Source of the DNA: Cotesia glomerata
Taxonomy: Eukaryota; Arthropoda; Insecta; Hymenoptera; Braconidae
Direction of reading: 5' to 3'
DNA: 64,000 nucleotides
Assembly (NCBI RefSeq): GCF_020080835.1
Contig: NC_058164.1
Span: 25,011,510 to 25,075,509 of the forward strand
In this document: positions 55,601 to 64,000 of the stretch, one piece after another
Layout: every line of letters starts with the position of its first letter
Numbering within the stretch: position 1 is the stretch's first letter
Made by a program: the position numbers and the translations under genes
The notes under the pieces: generated by a model
Seen by the model: only the letters and a program-made list of their open reading frames with translations
The model's database searches: none
Told to the model about the DNA's origin: nothing

Positions 55601-58600
55601 GTACTTGGTGTGCGTCATTGTGTATTTCAATTTTTTAAAGTCCTAGTAAATAGATTTTACGAATTTCATTAAAAGTAAAATATTTTGCAACCGCGCACAC
55701 TAAATACGTTCTAAAATTTTTTTAATTTTTAAATTTACAAAAAATTTTTAATTTCCGAAAATCATAAACAATCATATCGGTTACTCGGATTTTTAATTTT
55801 TATTTTGTATCTTTTGTAAAAGAAAAAAAAATTTTTTCCTAATAGTCTTATGAACGTGGACTTGGTGCGACTTTTTACAGTGAAACTGTTTTTGTTCGGA
55901 TAAACAATAGAGAGCTTCTTAGAGTAGAATACTGTAAATATCTGGGATTGTTTTTTGATGCTCAAATGAAATGGAATATACATGTGAATGAATTGTCCAA
56001 AAAAGTAAGATACTTTGTTTTTCTCTTTTACAAACTTTCCAAATTTGTTAACATTAATGTACTTAAAAGTGTGTACTATGGACTCTTTGAAAGTGTCATA
56101 AATTATGGGATAATTGCTTGGGGTGGTGCTTATAATAACGCCATTAAGCCTATTATAAGCATTCAAAACAATATGTTAAAATATTTCGAAGGACAGGGTG
56201 TTTTAAATATACCGCTTGATATTAAGAAAACTTTTATTGTAAAAGCCCTAATGCGGTACTATCTACACGGTGAGAAATTTCTGTAGAAATTTACTATGCA
56301 TACATAATAAGACTGAACTTTAATGACTCAATTCAAAATATTACCATAAAAATTTAAGAATATCATATTGTACCAATCAATATTTACTAGGGACCATAGT
56401 AAATTTCACCATGCAACTGTTACATAAGCATATATAAAAAATTTTCGTAAACTGACAGAACAAAAACTGTTAGTGTGCTTAAAACTTTTCATTATAGTTC
56501 CATAGTAAAATTTCTGTTGCTCAGTCGACAATAAAAATTTATAAAAAAGTTTCACATTTAGTCACGTGTACTCGGTTTAAATTTAAAATTGTGACTATGA
56601 AATTTTCAAATGTCCCATAGTAAACGTATGCACGTCAGTCGCGACGCGCGCTCTTTCATTTTTTCGTGCTGCTTTGTTTTGTCAACATAAGTCTACAGAC
56701 GCTATCAGTAGTGGTTAACGGTGTTATGAAAATCGCAATAAACATTAAGTTTTAAATAAATATTAGTTTATAAATCCATCAACACATGAATAGTTAATGA
56801 AAATTTGTAAGATTCATAAATAATAAAATATTTAATAATTTACCGTGAAAAATTAAAATGAAAACAAACATTTGATGGTTAACCTGCAACCGACACTTCT
56901 AATAATAATAAAAAATTATTTAAAAGTTATATATTGTGTTTATAATTATTCATAATAAAATTAACTGCCAAAATAAATCCTACGTTCATTGTTAAAAATG
57001 AAAAAAAAAAATAAAATAAACTATATTTCAAAAAAATATTTTTAAAATTATTGCAAACAAAAAAATCTTGTTTGGTTTGATATTTTTTGATTGCTAAAAC
57101 ATTTTTACTCTAAAATTTTTTATTTTTTACAAACGTTTTCTTATTTTTTTTGCTATAGTACATTCGGAAATTTAAATTATTGCATATTTCATTTTACTAT
57201 GGTACATTTAAATTTCTACCATTTACTATGTCTGATTTCATTTGTTTCGGAAATTACTATGGGCCATTGTAAAATTTTATTCTGAGTCAATAAGGTTCAC
57301 TAGTAATATGCACCATTGTAATATCTAAAATCCATGCAGAATAAAAAATAATGGAAATTTCTCACCGTGTAGAGTGTAAAGAGCAATACAATGCTAAAGA
57401 TACTAGAACTAGATTTAAGTCGATATCTCTCCCTAAAATTAATAAAAGGATTAGCGTAAAGAACGCTTACTATGTTGCAATAAAATATTTTAACCTTTTA
57501 CCTAATAGTCTCAAGATATTAAAGTGTAGTAAAAAAACACTAAACTGTAGGATAAAAGATTGGATTAAGAATCTGTCATTGTAAATGTACAAAGGATTTT
57601 GTGTAATATTAACATTTCTCTAAAAATTTATGTACTTTGAATTATTATATATATTTTTTAAATATTTTGTAAAATTAGGATAATTTATCTAATGTCTAGC
57701 TCTATGTACAGATGCCTATGCATCTCTATAGACCTGTATGCTAGAAATAAATAAATAAATAAATAAATAAAAATATATAAAGAATATAGTCCTACAACCC
57801 TAGGTTTAAATTTCTCAAGACCAGTATGGAAACTGAACCGTATTGGATAGACAGAAAATCACCAAGTTGGATGAAACTAGCCTGGTGCAGAATCAGATGC
57901 GGCAACATAGGAAAGGCAGGAAAGAAGGGCTACAGGGATTGGCTATGTCGTTTATGCCAAGGTGAAGACGAGACCTTAGAGCGCATCTTCAGATGCAGAA
58001 CATTACTGAACAGTGTCAAGGCAGAGGTGAGAAGCTTTGTCTTGGATTGGATTGGTAGAAAAACAGGAGCAGATTTTGACTGGTTGTTACTGCAAACACT
58101 AAGAGGTGAACCAGTACAAGAAATTTGCCAACTCGTTGGTAAATTTCTAAAACTCACAAGAGAAGGGAGTGACCCCTTGCTTGAAGACCATGATACAGCA
58201 GCCCGACAAGTCCAGAGCGAAGGTGATTAGATGGCAGCCAAAGAAGTAGACACCCAGTGCAGTATATTTGTTATTCACAATTGCCTCATAGAGGATATAG
58301 TAAATTCCTTTAATTTTAGCCAACAAGTGCCATAAAAGTTAGTTTGTAGAGTCTTTAATGTATTTTGATTTATTATTTATTTATTTATTATTTATTATTT
58401 AATTTCAATGCCAAGGCAGTATAGCCAGATGGCAAAAGTATACAAAAAGAGTTACAATAAAAGTACACGTATGAAATACATGTTTAATTTGATTGATTAC
58501 GAGATAAAATATAAAATAATAATTGTCAAATCGTTCCGGTATTGGGGCTTTTACTTTATATTATTGTTAAAATTTTTAAAAATAATTAAATGCCTTTTTT

Positions 58601-59573
58601 GTAATTTCATTATTTTTAACACGTGGAATTATTTTTTGAAATTTATCATTAAAATTTTCTTAAAAATATAAAATATTAAAATTGTTAGATGTTAAAAATT
58701 TTAATTATTTTTACACGCTTTATATTAGCTTCACTTGTATGTCAGTTTGTCAGTATGTCAGTAACTCTCCGTGGGTAATCTGCGCGCCTGCGGCCTTCCT
58801 TGGTTCTGGTAGCCGTTTCTCAGGCTCGCTCTCCGAAATCGAACTCTGATTCCCCGTATTTATAATATTTATAAATAATTATTTTTATTAGCTTCACTTG
58901 TATGTCAGTATGTCAGTATGTCAGTATGTAACTCTCCGTGGGTAATTTGCGCGCCTGAATATTTTTGATAATCAACAAATAATAGTTTAAAAATAAAAAA
59001 TCACCCTTTCATAAATAAACCAAACTAATAATTAAAAAATAAATAATAGTTTAAAAAAACTAAAAACACGCTTTTTATAGAAAACCAAACTAAAAAATAG
59101 AAAATAAATTAAAATTAAGAATAGTGTTAAAAATTTCAATAAATATAAATTAATAATAGTGTAAATAAAAATGTATTTTATTTTAAAAAAAGCGTGGGGT
59201 GCTTTTTAAGATATTATCAAAATGATAATCACTCTACTCATATCTGTCAATAAAATATTTATAACTATTGACACCATGCACCTCACGCTTTTTTTAAAAT
59301 AAAATACGTTTTTTTTATTTACACTATTATTAATTTATATTTATTGAAATTTTTAACACTATTCTTAATTTAAATTTATTTTCTATTTTTTAGTTTGGTT
59401 TTCTATAAAAAGCGTGTTTTTAGTTTTTTTAAACTATTATTTATTTTTATATAAGAAATAATGTAAATTTATTTTAAGGTTAGATTACTTACTCTCATTT
59501 TGTGGAGACGTCCCAGTTTTTTCATACGATCTTCCAACGAAAGGCGAGTATTATTTTTACTTTCTTCAGTCAT
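52061..59573 (-). CDS. Syf2: Pre-mRNA-splicing factor SYF2
   Basis: Two exons on the minus strand, 59573-59493 (27 codons) and 52660-52061 (199 codons plus stop), give a complete 226-residue protein. Human SYF2 has 243. The junction is phase 0, KMR|NEARLLNHKEVVEED, with donor GTAAGT and an ATTTAG acceptor. Hallmarks are NLPSNWEARKRQAEW, KKKKKNPDLGFADFEQA, YSRRRTHNDDADIDYINERN and a C-terminal NLERGTAI. SYF2 is a small, highly charged member of the Prp19/NTC-associated splicing complex in the nucleus. The intron is 6.8 kb and full of mobile DNA. The gene converges on TAB2. Confidence 0.96.
52695..52786. repeat. ~80-bp direct repeat, left copy
   Basis: The stretch TTTCAATGCCAAGGCAGTAT...GATGGCAAAAGTATACAAAA...AAAAGTACAC is repeated at 58385-58470. 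The left copy has an extra TAT and is split by the LINE at 52787; GTATGA resumes at 54162. The pair brackets the LINE-rich block of the SYF2 intron. Confidence 0.8.
52787..54158 (+). mobile_element. 5'-truncated LINE (CR1/Jockey-like) with RT core
   Basis: The insert lies between ACAC flanks (52783-52786 and 54158-54161), consistent with a short target duplication. It encodes FDLSKAFDSVNHKRLLHKL, GVPQGSVLGPLLF, YADD, KYLGLIIDNTLSW and FDYCCAAYTNIS, the RT palm and thumb of a non-LTR element. At least three frameshifts (near 53055, 53195 and 53440) disable it. The 3' end has GAAGGAGCTTAGAACTCTAG and a (TCTA)n tail at 54139-54158. It is antisense to SYF2. Confidence 0.88.
54167..54649. other. 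SYF2 intron DNA, nothing recognised
   Basis: AT-rich, with no repeat or coding signal that I can support. Confidence 0.4.
54652..54733. repeat. Palindrome with TCTGGCGCCAAGTTCCG core
   Basis: The arms CACAGATTCGGTAGAATCTGGCG and CGCCAGACTACCGACTGTG pair imperfectly. The text GCGCCAAGTTCCGTTCAAA echoes the fold-back family at 18672 and 55406. Confidence 0.55.
54765..54990. repeat. Hairpin-rich repeat (CCTCGGCTTCGCCTCGG), copy 2
   Basis: One copy each of the CCGGGCGGAAAG/GCTTTCCGCC hairpin and the GATCACATGT...ACATGTGATC hairpin with its CCTCGGCTTCGCCTCGG loop. The text is very close to 36860-37065. It ends in AGTATACACTCC/GTGTATAATATACT. Confidence 0.7.
54991..55405. other. SYF2 intron DNA, nothing recognised
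   Basis: Mostly AT-rich. A slightly GC-richer patch at 55255-55330 (GGCCGCCAGGGTGCACTGG) has no open frame or known motif. Confidence 0.4.
55406..55900. mobile_element. Fold-back element 2
   Basis: It opens TCCGAACAAAAACAGTTTCA and closes with the complement at 55881-55900, with arms of ~220 bp. Inside the ends, GTCGCACCAAGTCCACGTTC corresponds to GCCGCGCCAAGTATACGTCC of fold-back 1. It abuts the LINE that starts at 55901. Confidence 0.82.
55901..57769 (+). mobile_element. LINE 3' fragment, split by a MITE
   Basis: The coding pieces YCKYLGLFFDAQMKWNIHVN through ALMRYYL (to 56265) and ECKEQYNAKDTRTRFKSI through IKDWIKNLSL (to 57584) form one reading frame once the MITE at 56266-57369 plus one TA is removed. 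It is the C-terminal part of a non-LTR reverse transcriptase. The 3' UTR ends CCTGTATGCTAGAAATAAAT with an (AAAT)n tail to 57769. Confidence 0.85.
56266..57369. mobile_element. TA-type MITE inserted in the LINE
   Basis: The ends CACGGTGAGAAATTTC and GAAATTTCTCACCGTG are perfect 16-bp inverted repeats flanked by TA (56264-56265 and 57370-57371). The motif CATAGTAAATTT and its complement recur inside. There is no transposase. The CACGG tips are shared with the other TA-type MITEs in the window. Confidence 0.88.
57826..58230 (+). mobile_element. LINE C-terminal fragment with zinc-knuckle-like motif
   Basis: The 134-codon frame includes WMKLAWCRIRCGNIGKAGKK and CRLCQGEDETLERIFRC. This resembles the C-terminal region of ant and wasp non-LTR elements (R(F/L)RCGN... 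C-x2-C... ETxEHxxxxC). The usual histidine of the knuckle is Arg here. It belongs to a different LINE family from the two fragments before it. No RT core is present. Confidence 0.65.
58385..58560. repeat. Direct repeat, right copy, plus TIR element end
   Basis: The first ~85 bp repeats 52695-52786. From 58480, GTTTAATTTGATTGATTACG through CGTTCCGGTATTGGGG matches the right end of the TIR element at 37740-37809, here as a solo end. An open frame across it (58408-58671) is not a gene. Confidence 0.7.
58727..58965. repeat. Tandem duplication with TATGTCAG repeats
   Basis: Two units share TAGCTTCACTTGTATGTCAG, (TATGTCAG)n, AACTCTCCGTGGGTAAT and TGCGCGCCTG, about 160 bp apart. The first is followed by a GC-rich patch (58788-58850) absent from the second. 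Confidence 0.65.
59041..59450. repeat. Long inverted repeat in SYF2 intron
   Basis: Arms of ~170 bp (59041-59208 and 59282-59450) are nearly perfect complements. They contain ACACGCTTTTTATAGAAAAC and AATTAAGAATAGTGTTAAAA, and meet at GCGTGGGGTGC/GCACCTCACGC around a ~73-bp spacer. It would form a strong RNA hairpin in the SYF2 transcript, beginning ~40 nt from the donor. Confidence 0.82.
59493..59573 (-). CDS. Syf2: SYF2 exon 1 (start)
   Basis: ATG at 59573-59571 begins MTEESKNNTRLSLEDRMKKL, a typical SYF2 N-terminus. The donor GTAAGT starts at 59492. A long inverted repeat lies only ~40 bp into the intron. Confidence 0.93.
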
Positions 59574-59899
59574 TTTTAAAAAATGTTAGTTTAAAATTTC
59601 TAAATAAATGGATATTTATTTAAAGAAACACGTCAATGTTATCAAGCACCAGGTATATAAAATTATGTGTATTTTGATGTTTTCTGCAATATAATATTGA
59701 TGATTAAAGTGAAAGTAGCATAGTATCAAAAACATAGACCCTGACTCCTTATTGGTTTAGAATTAGAGCGCGCGCATGCAGCGCGAACTTTAAATTTCAA
59801 ATAAATATAACTGAATTATTCAATAATAATAATAACATTAATAAAAAACAATAATTATTTTAATTATTAATTATCTATAGGCTGTCAAAAATTTTAGTG
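59574..59899 (-). promoter_or_regulatory. SYF2 upstream region
   Basis: No clear TATA box is visible. The stretch at 59747-59785 (TTATTGGTTTAGAATTAGAG and a CGCGCGCATGCAGCGCG palindrome) recurs in shortened form at about 61696-61730. It contains an ATTGG, the reverse of a CCAAT box. A promoter role is inference from position. Confidence 0.35.
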
Positions 59900-60656
59900 C
59901 ACGGAAAAAAGTAAACTGTAATAAATAACAGTTGATTTATAATAAGTAATGATCAACTACTAAAAATTACCATTTCAAACAGTAAAATCGTGATTTTACT
60001 ATTCACTTTATAATATTTACCATTTAAACGTTACAATTTATTCTTTACATGGAAGAAAATACTATTTCAAACAGTAATATTTGCTATGTAAATGTCTAAA
60101 ATGTCAAAATATAATAATTAACAATTCAGACTTTGATATTTATCATTTGGTACCTAAAAAATGATCTTATGATTTGTAAAAAGTATAAAATAAAGTTAGT
60201 AAGTTTCTAATAAAAGCACCGTCAATATTTACAAAGTAAAATGGTAAATTTTAAACGCAACGCTAAAAATCACTGTAATTATTGACTTGCTTGGACTGGT
60301 AAAATGTATATTTTAAAAGTATAATTTTTACTGTTTCAAATGTTAAATTCTCCCATAGTGAGACCTCCTTCTCTTTCATCTAAGTTCCCCTTCTCCTCAT
60401 AATATAGACTATATATTGAAATGGCAATTTTTACTGTTTGAAACTGTAATTTTTTGAGATGAAAGAGTCGTTATTTACTATAGTGATAGCTACTAATCAC
60501 TTATTTTGGATATTAAATTATAAATTGTGGCTTTTATACTTTCTACATTAAGTTCTGTAATATTTATATTTTTGCCACCCCGATGTCCGCTTTATTGTTT
60601 AAAACTATAAAAATTAACCGGAATCCCAGTGAATATTACAGTTTACTTTTTTCCGT
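59900..60656. mobile_element. MITE, Tc1/mariner-type (copy c)
   Basis: The ends CACGGAAAAAAGTAAACTG and CAGTTTACTTTTTTCCG are inverted repeats of over 20 bp. It matches copy a (612-1365) along its length. The last G and the right TA are altered, so the insertion is old or the end has decayed. It lies ~330 bp upstream of the SYF2 start codon. Confidence 0.83.
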
Positions 60657-60799
60657 ATTTAAAAGTAAATTCAGAGAATATTCCACCGTTTAAAACGACG
60701 GTATAAAATTTTTATTTGTGTACTTTTAACACGCATTGTAAGAATAAACTTATTTTTTAAAAAATGAAAGCGATAATACGATTAACAATTATCAAATTT

Positions 60800-60890
60800 G
60801 AGGCGCGCAGTAGCCCAATCGGATCTGGCCCTTGCTTACCAAAGCATGGGACCGGGTTCGAGCCCGGCATATACTAATGAATATTTTCAA
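60800..60890 (+). mobile_element. tRNA-derived SINE head 2
   Basis: An exact A box (TAGCCCAATCGG, 60811-60822) and a B box (GGTTCGAGCCC, 60855-60865) are followed by GGCATATACTAATG. It shares GTAGCC-AATCGG and GGGACC-GGGTTCGA with the SINE at 34917. The T-arm CCGGGTTCGAGCCCGG is a perfect stem. Confidence 0.7.
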
Positions 60891-60966
60891 TATTTAAATG
60901 TATTATTCTGCTCAGCCCAAAAAATAAAATGAGTACAATCTCAAAAAGTTTAGAAAATCCAAAAGT

Positions 60967-61607
60967 GCACGCCTCATAACGCTCATTCATTTTTTAAGAA
61001 AAAATAAATTGTGTAACTGATAAAAAAAAAAGAAAATTATAATTAAGTAATTTCTTACAGAGTACTTTTTTTTTTTTAAATATCAGCGCCCTTTTTTCTT
61101 GTTATATGCGTACGCAGTCTAAAAAAATCTAGCTTTATCAAGTGGCGCCATAGTTTTCACGTGACAAATAAGAAAAATTCGTTTGTCTTTGTACGGTTAT
61201 ATCGTAATAAATTTTAATAAAAATTAAATTAAAAAAAAAAATACGTAAACTAGGCTACTGATATGAAATACGGACCCAGTTCATCGCATTCGTAAACTAA
61301 TAAAAAAGGTCCGGTCTTGAAATATTAATTTGTTCGGGAGTAATCATTGGTACATCCAAAATGGGGTGACATCCGGACGTCCACGTAAAATTTTTTTCAA
61401 AACGTTTTTTTTCAAAATAGCTACATGAAATGATTTTAGAAAGTAAAAGATGGTTTGATTTAAGTGATTTCTCCGTGTACATCTACTTATATTATTGTAT
61501 AAGTGTAATATGGTTGTGATAGAGACATTTAAAGATCACAAAATTGCTTGACCTTGACGAGTCGAGTATAAAGCACAACCTCACGCGCTTCGCGCTATGA
61601 GGCGTGC
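60967..61607. mobile_element. MITE with GCACGCCTCATA ends
   Basis: The 12-bp inverted ends GCACGCCTCATA (60967) and TATGAGGCGTGC (61607) bound 641 bp of non-coding DNA. A 61-codon minus-strand frame inside (61297-61482) shows no homology I recognise. The target duplication is not clear. Confidence 0.6.
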
Positions 61608-61996
61608 AAAAGTTTACCCCTACCGTAGTCGCTCATGACCTTAGTAGTTTGTGCGACTTTGGAAAACAAATAAAAAAAAAAAAGAAACTATAAAATTTAT
61701 CTATTGGTTTAGGATTAGAACGCGCGCAATTTAAATTTCTCGCACCAATCAACTATCCAATCAGAGCTCATTTTAAGACTACTTTCCTTAATTAATAAAA
61801 AGTAATTATTAAAATCATAATTATATTATAAAAAATGTTTATTAATAATACATAATTTTTCCATTTGTTTTCAATTTACAGAAAAGTCTTGACCTAACAT
61901 ATCTCAAGATAAAAGTTATTCATAGGCGTGATAAAAATGTAATGATAAGTCAAGTTAAATGAACTTATAAACAAGTAAGTAATTGTATACATGCAA
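61608..61996. other. P450 3' flank
   Basis: No other gene is visible. A partial repeat of the SYF2 upstream motif (ATTGGTTTAGGATTAGAACG) is at about 61696. Confidence 0.4.
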
Positions 61997-62412
61997 TTAC
62001 AATTTTTTAATACGCAACTGAATTCCGTTCTTGGGAACCAGAAGGAACCCGCGTCTGTTCAATTCACGAGTTAGATCAGTTTTTTCACAGACTTCAACTT
62101 TGTATTCACTGAGCAGCTTGGTCAGCCCGGCTTTGACCTGGGTAGCGCCGAATCTTGCGCCTATGCAATTGCGCGGACCATCGCCGAGAGCCAAGAAAGC
62201 CTGAGGATGACGAGTTTTGATGTTTTCTTCAGAGAATCGCTCAGGGTCAAACACTTCCGGATTCGGCCACAATCTTTCGTCATACTGAATCGCGTACAAC
62301 GGAATCCAGACCAGAGTCTTCGCTGGAACGGTCACGTTTGTTCCAGCAAACGTGTATGGCTCCGTGCAACGACGCGTGAACATCATCAGCGCGGGGTGCT
62401 TCCTCAGAGATT
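61997..62412 (-). CDS. P450 terminal exon
   Basis: The exon enters with AA completing a Glu codon (ESLRKHPALMMFTRR), contains the haem-binding loop and ends GIQLRIKKL before TAA at 61999-61997. Confidence 0.95.
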
Positions 62413-62701
62413 CTGAAACGGTTCGTTAAAGAAATTATCAGCTGAAAAGCTGGATAATTATGATGAGCTTAATAATTACCGTGATAAACTTTGTCGAGGT
62501 ATTCCATTTCCTTGATGGTGTCGTAGGTTATCTTTCCGTTGTGCTTCTCCAAACTTTCGCGGATTTCTTGGCGAAGACGGTCCTGGCAATGCTGGTTAAT
62601 CGCGAGTTCGTATAAAGTGTGGCTCATTGTTGTTGAAGATGTCTCAAATCCTCCGACGAAGAAAATTAGAAGTTGGGCAGCTAGTAGATTGTCCGTTATT
62701 T
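61997..62701 (-). CDS. Cytochrome P450, CYP6-like (3' exons only)
   Basis: Two exons on the minus strand, 62701-62480 and 62412-61997, encode the last ~210 residues. Seen in order are the I-helix motif VGGFETSSTTMS, the ExxR motif in ESLRKHP, the PERF-like PEVFDPERFSEEN, and the haem loop FLALGDGPRNCIGARFG with its cysteine thiolate. The CYP6/CYP9 clan (clan 3) is indicated by FAGTNVTVPAKT and DPERFSEEN-HPQAF. These ER-bound monooxygenases often oxidise plant toxins and insecticides. The first half of the gene lies beyond the window. Confidence 0.95.
62480..62701 (-). CDS. P450 penultimate exon
   Basis: The acceptor TTTAG precedes AAATAACGG. The exon encodes ITDNLLAAQLLIFFVGGFET through KEMEYLDKVYH and leaves in phase 1 (donor GTAATT). 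The intron that follows is 67 bp. Confidence 0.93.
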
Positions 62702-63459
62702 CTAAACAATATCAAGTAATTTTGCTAATTATCAGTAGAAATGAAATCGAGTTTTTAGATAGTTAAAATAGACTTTAACCAGAAACTGGCCAGTATAATA
62801 TCGAATTTTTGTTAAGCAACTGGCCAGTTTCACAAGAGATCCAATAAAACATGGCGGCTTTGAAAAAACAATTTTTAATTGAAAACTTTGAGGTTATTAA
62901 AATTCTCAGTCAAAAATAAGAAAAGATTCTTACATTAATTAAAAAGACCATTCGGCAGCCGAAATGGAAGTAGATTTCATGATGAATAAAAAAAAATTTC
63001 TAATCAAGGTTGCATTGAGTATGAAAACAAAAATCAAAGAAAAAAAAAAGAATGAATCGACTAGCTGTTTTAATGTATTGTTAAACTGTATATAAATGCT
63101 GACACATGAAATCATTTCCGAAACGAATGCAAAAGTAAAATTTCATTTTTGGGAGGGTCATTCTTAACGCAAAAAATCAATAGATATATGAATTAAAGCT
63201 TATTTAATAAGCTTTCAGATGCATTAAACATAAATTTATTAGGATATTGTGTTCAATAGTATTTACATGGAAAAACAGTAAAAAAATGGGAATTTTTGAA
63301 ATTTTTCAAAAATTTCAAATTGCTCTCATTTCTAAAATAACCGGCCGATTTGGCTCATCTTAGAACTTAACCTCAGAAACCGGTCAAAAAATAAGTATGT
63401 TAAATTTTATTGAGATCCGATTAGAATTGCGGAAGTTAGAGTAGAGACATAGCCCGTTA
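62702..63459. other. P450 intron, nothing recognised
   Basis: No further P450 exon is detectable here. A direct repeat of AACTGGCCAGT occurs at about 62785 and 62819. Confidence 0.45.
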
Positions 63460-64000
63460 TATCGTATATATATATACATATATATATATTGCTCCATATA
63501 TAATCATATATAATCTTGCATGGCTGTATATTGTTCCATATATAGTTATATATAACCTTATATACAATTCCATATATAATCATATATGATTATATATAAT
63601 TATATATAAGTATATATAATTATACATGGAACTATATATAATCCTGCATGGCTGTATATTGCTCCATATATAGTCATATATAATCATATATTATTATATA
63701 TACTTATATATAATTATATATGGAACTATATATAATCCTGCATGGCTGTATATTGCTCCATATATAGTCATATATAATCATATATAATTATATATAATCT
63801 TATATACAATCCCATATATAATCATATATTATTATATATACTTATATATAATTATATATGGAACTATATATAACCCTGCATGGCTGTATATTGCTCCATA
63901 TATAGTCATATATAATTATATATAATCTTATATACAATCCCATATATAATCATATATGATTATATATAATTATATATACTTATATATAATTATATATAAT
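63460..64000. repeat. AT-rich satellite with CATGGCTGTATATTG core
   Basis: ATAT-rich text is punctuated by TCCTGCATGGCTGTATATTG near 63520, 63645, 63740 and 63880, each followed by CTCCATATATAGTCATATA or close variants. Period lengths vary (about 95-140 bp). It runs off the window edge. Confidence 0.75.

Noticed and set aside
61297..61482. 61-codon minus-strand frame
   Set aside because: It sits inside the MITE at 60967-61607 with no homology that I recognise.

Overview
The window is AT-rich, intron-rich animal nuclear DNA. The four protein genes have insect-type sequence: CLIC, TAB2/TAB3, SYF2 and a CYP6-like P450. They sit in a dense, layered landscape of transposons. The LINE fragments and TA-flanked MITEs resemble those I know from hymenopteran (ant and wasp) genomes, so a parasitoid wasp is my best guess. 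That is inference, because nothing here fixes the species.

Layout. 1-5700: non-coding DNA with two abutting Tc1/mariner-type MITEs (612-2020) and three tandem tRNA-Arg(ACG) genes on the minus strand (3996-4573). 5724-12530: the 3' part of a chloride intracellular channel gene (CLIC, plus strand, three exons), whose introns are filled with a palindromic satellite carried by a Helitron-like element. 12950-50320: a TAB2/TAB3 homolog (plus strand, nine coding exons at 26123-50146, 550 codons, CUE, coiled coil and NZF finger). Its introns hold most of the mobile DNA: more palindromic satellite, a PIF/Harbinger MITE with a MITE inside it, fold-back elements, a six-unit tandem array, a 2.85 kb TIR element with two nested repeats, LINE remnants, and a 9.2 kb compound DNA transposon (39518-48738). 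50690-51990: AT-rich tandem repeats between convergent genes. 52006-59573: SYF2 splicing factor (minus strand, two exons) with a 6.8 kb intron full of LINE and MITE debris. 59900-61607: MITEs and a tRNA-derived SINE. 61997-62701: the two 3'-terminal exons of a cytochrome P450 (minus strand), whose 5' part lies beyond the window. 63460-64000: an AT-rich satellite.

The genes are not an operon and show no functional link. TAB2 (K63-ubiquitin adaptor of TAK1), SYF2 (spliceosome), CLIC (GST-fold) and P450 (oxidation) are independent housekeeping or stress genes.

The most interesting material is the mobile DNA. The palindromic satellite occurs at seven places, always beside the same flanking modules, and in three introns it runs almost up to splice sites. 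The compound transposon combines long inverted termini with two transposase copies in opposite orientation, each carrying its own disabling mutations.
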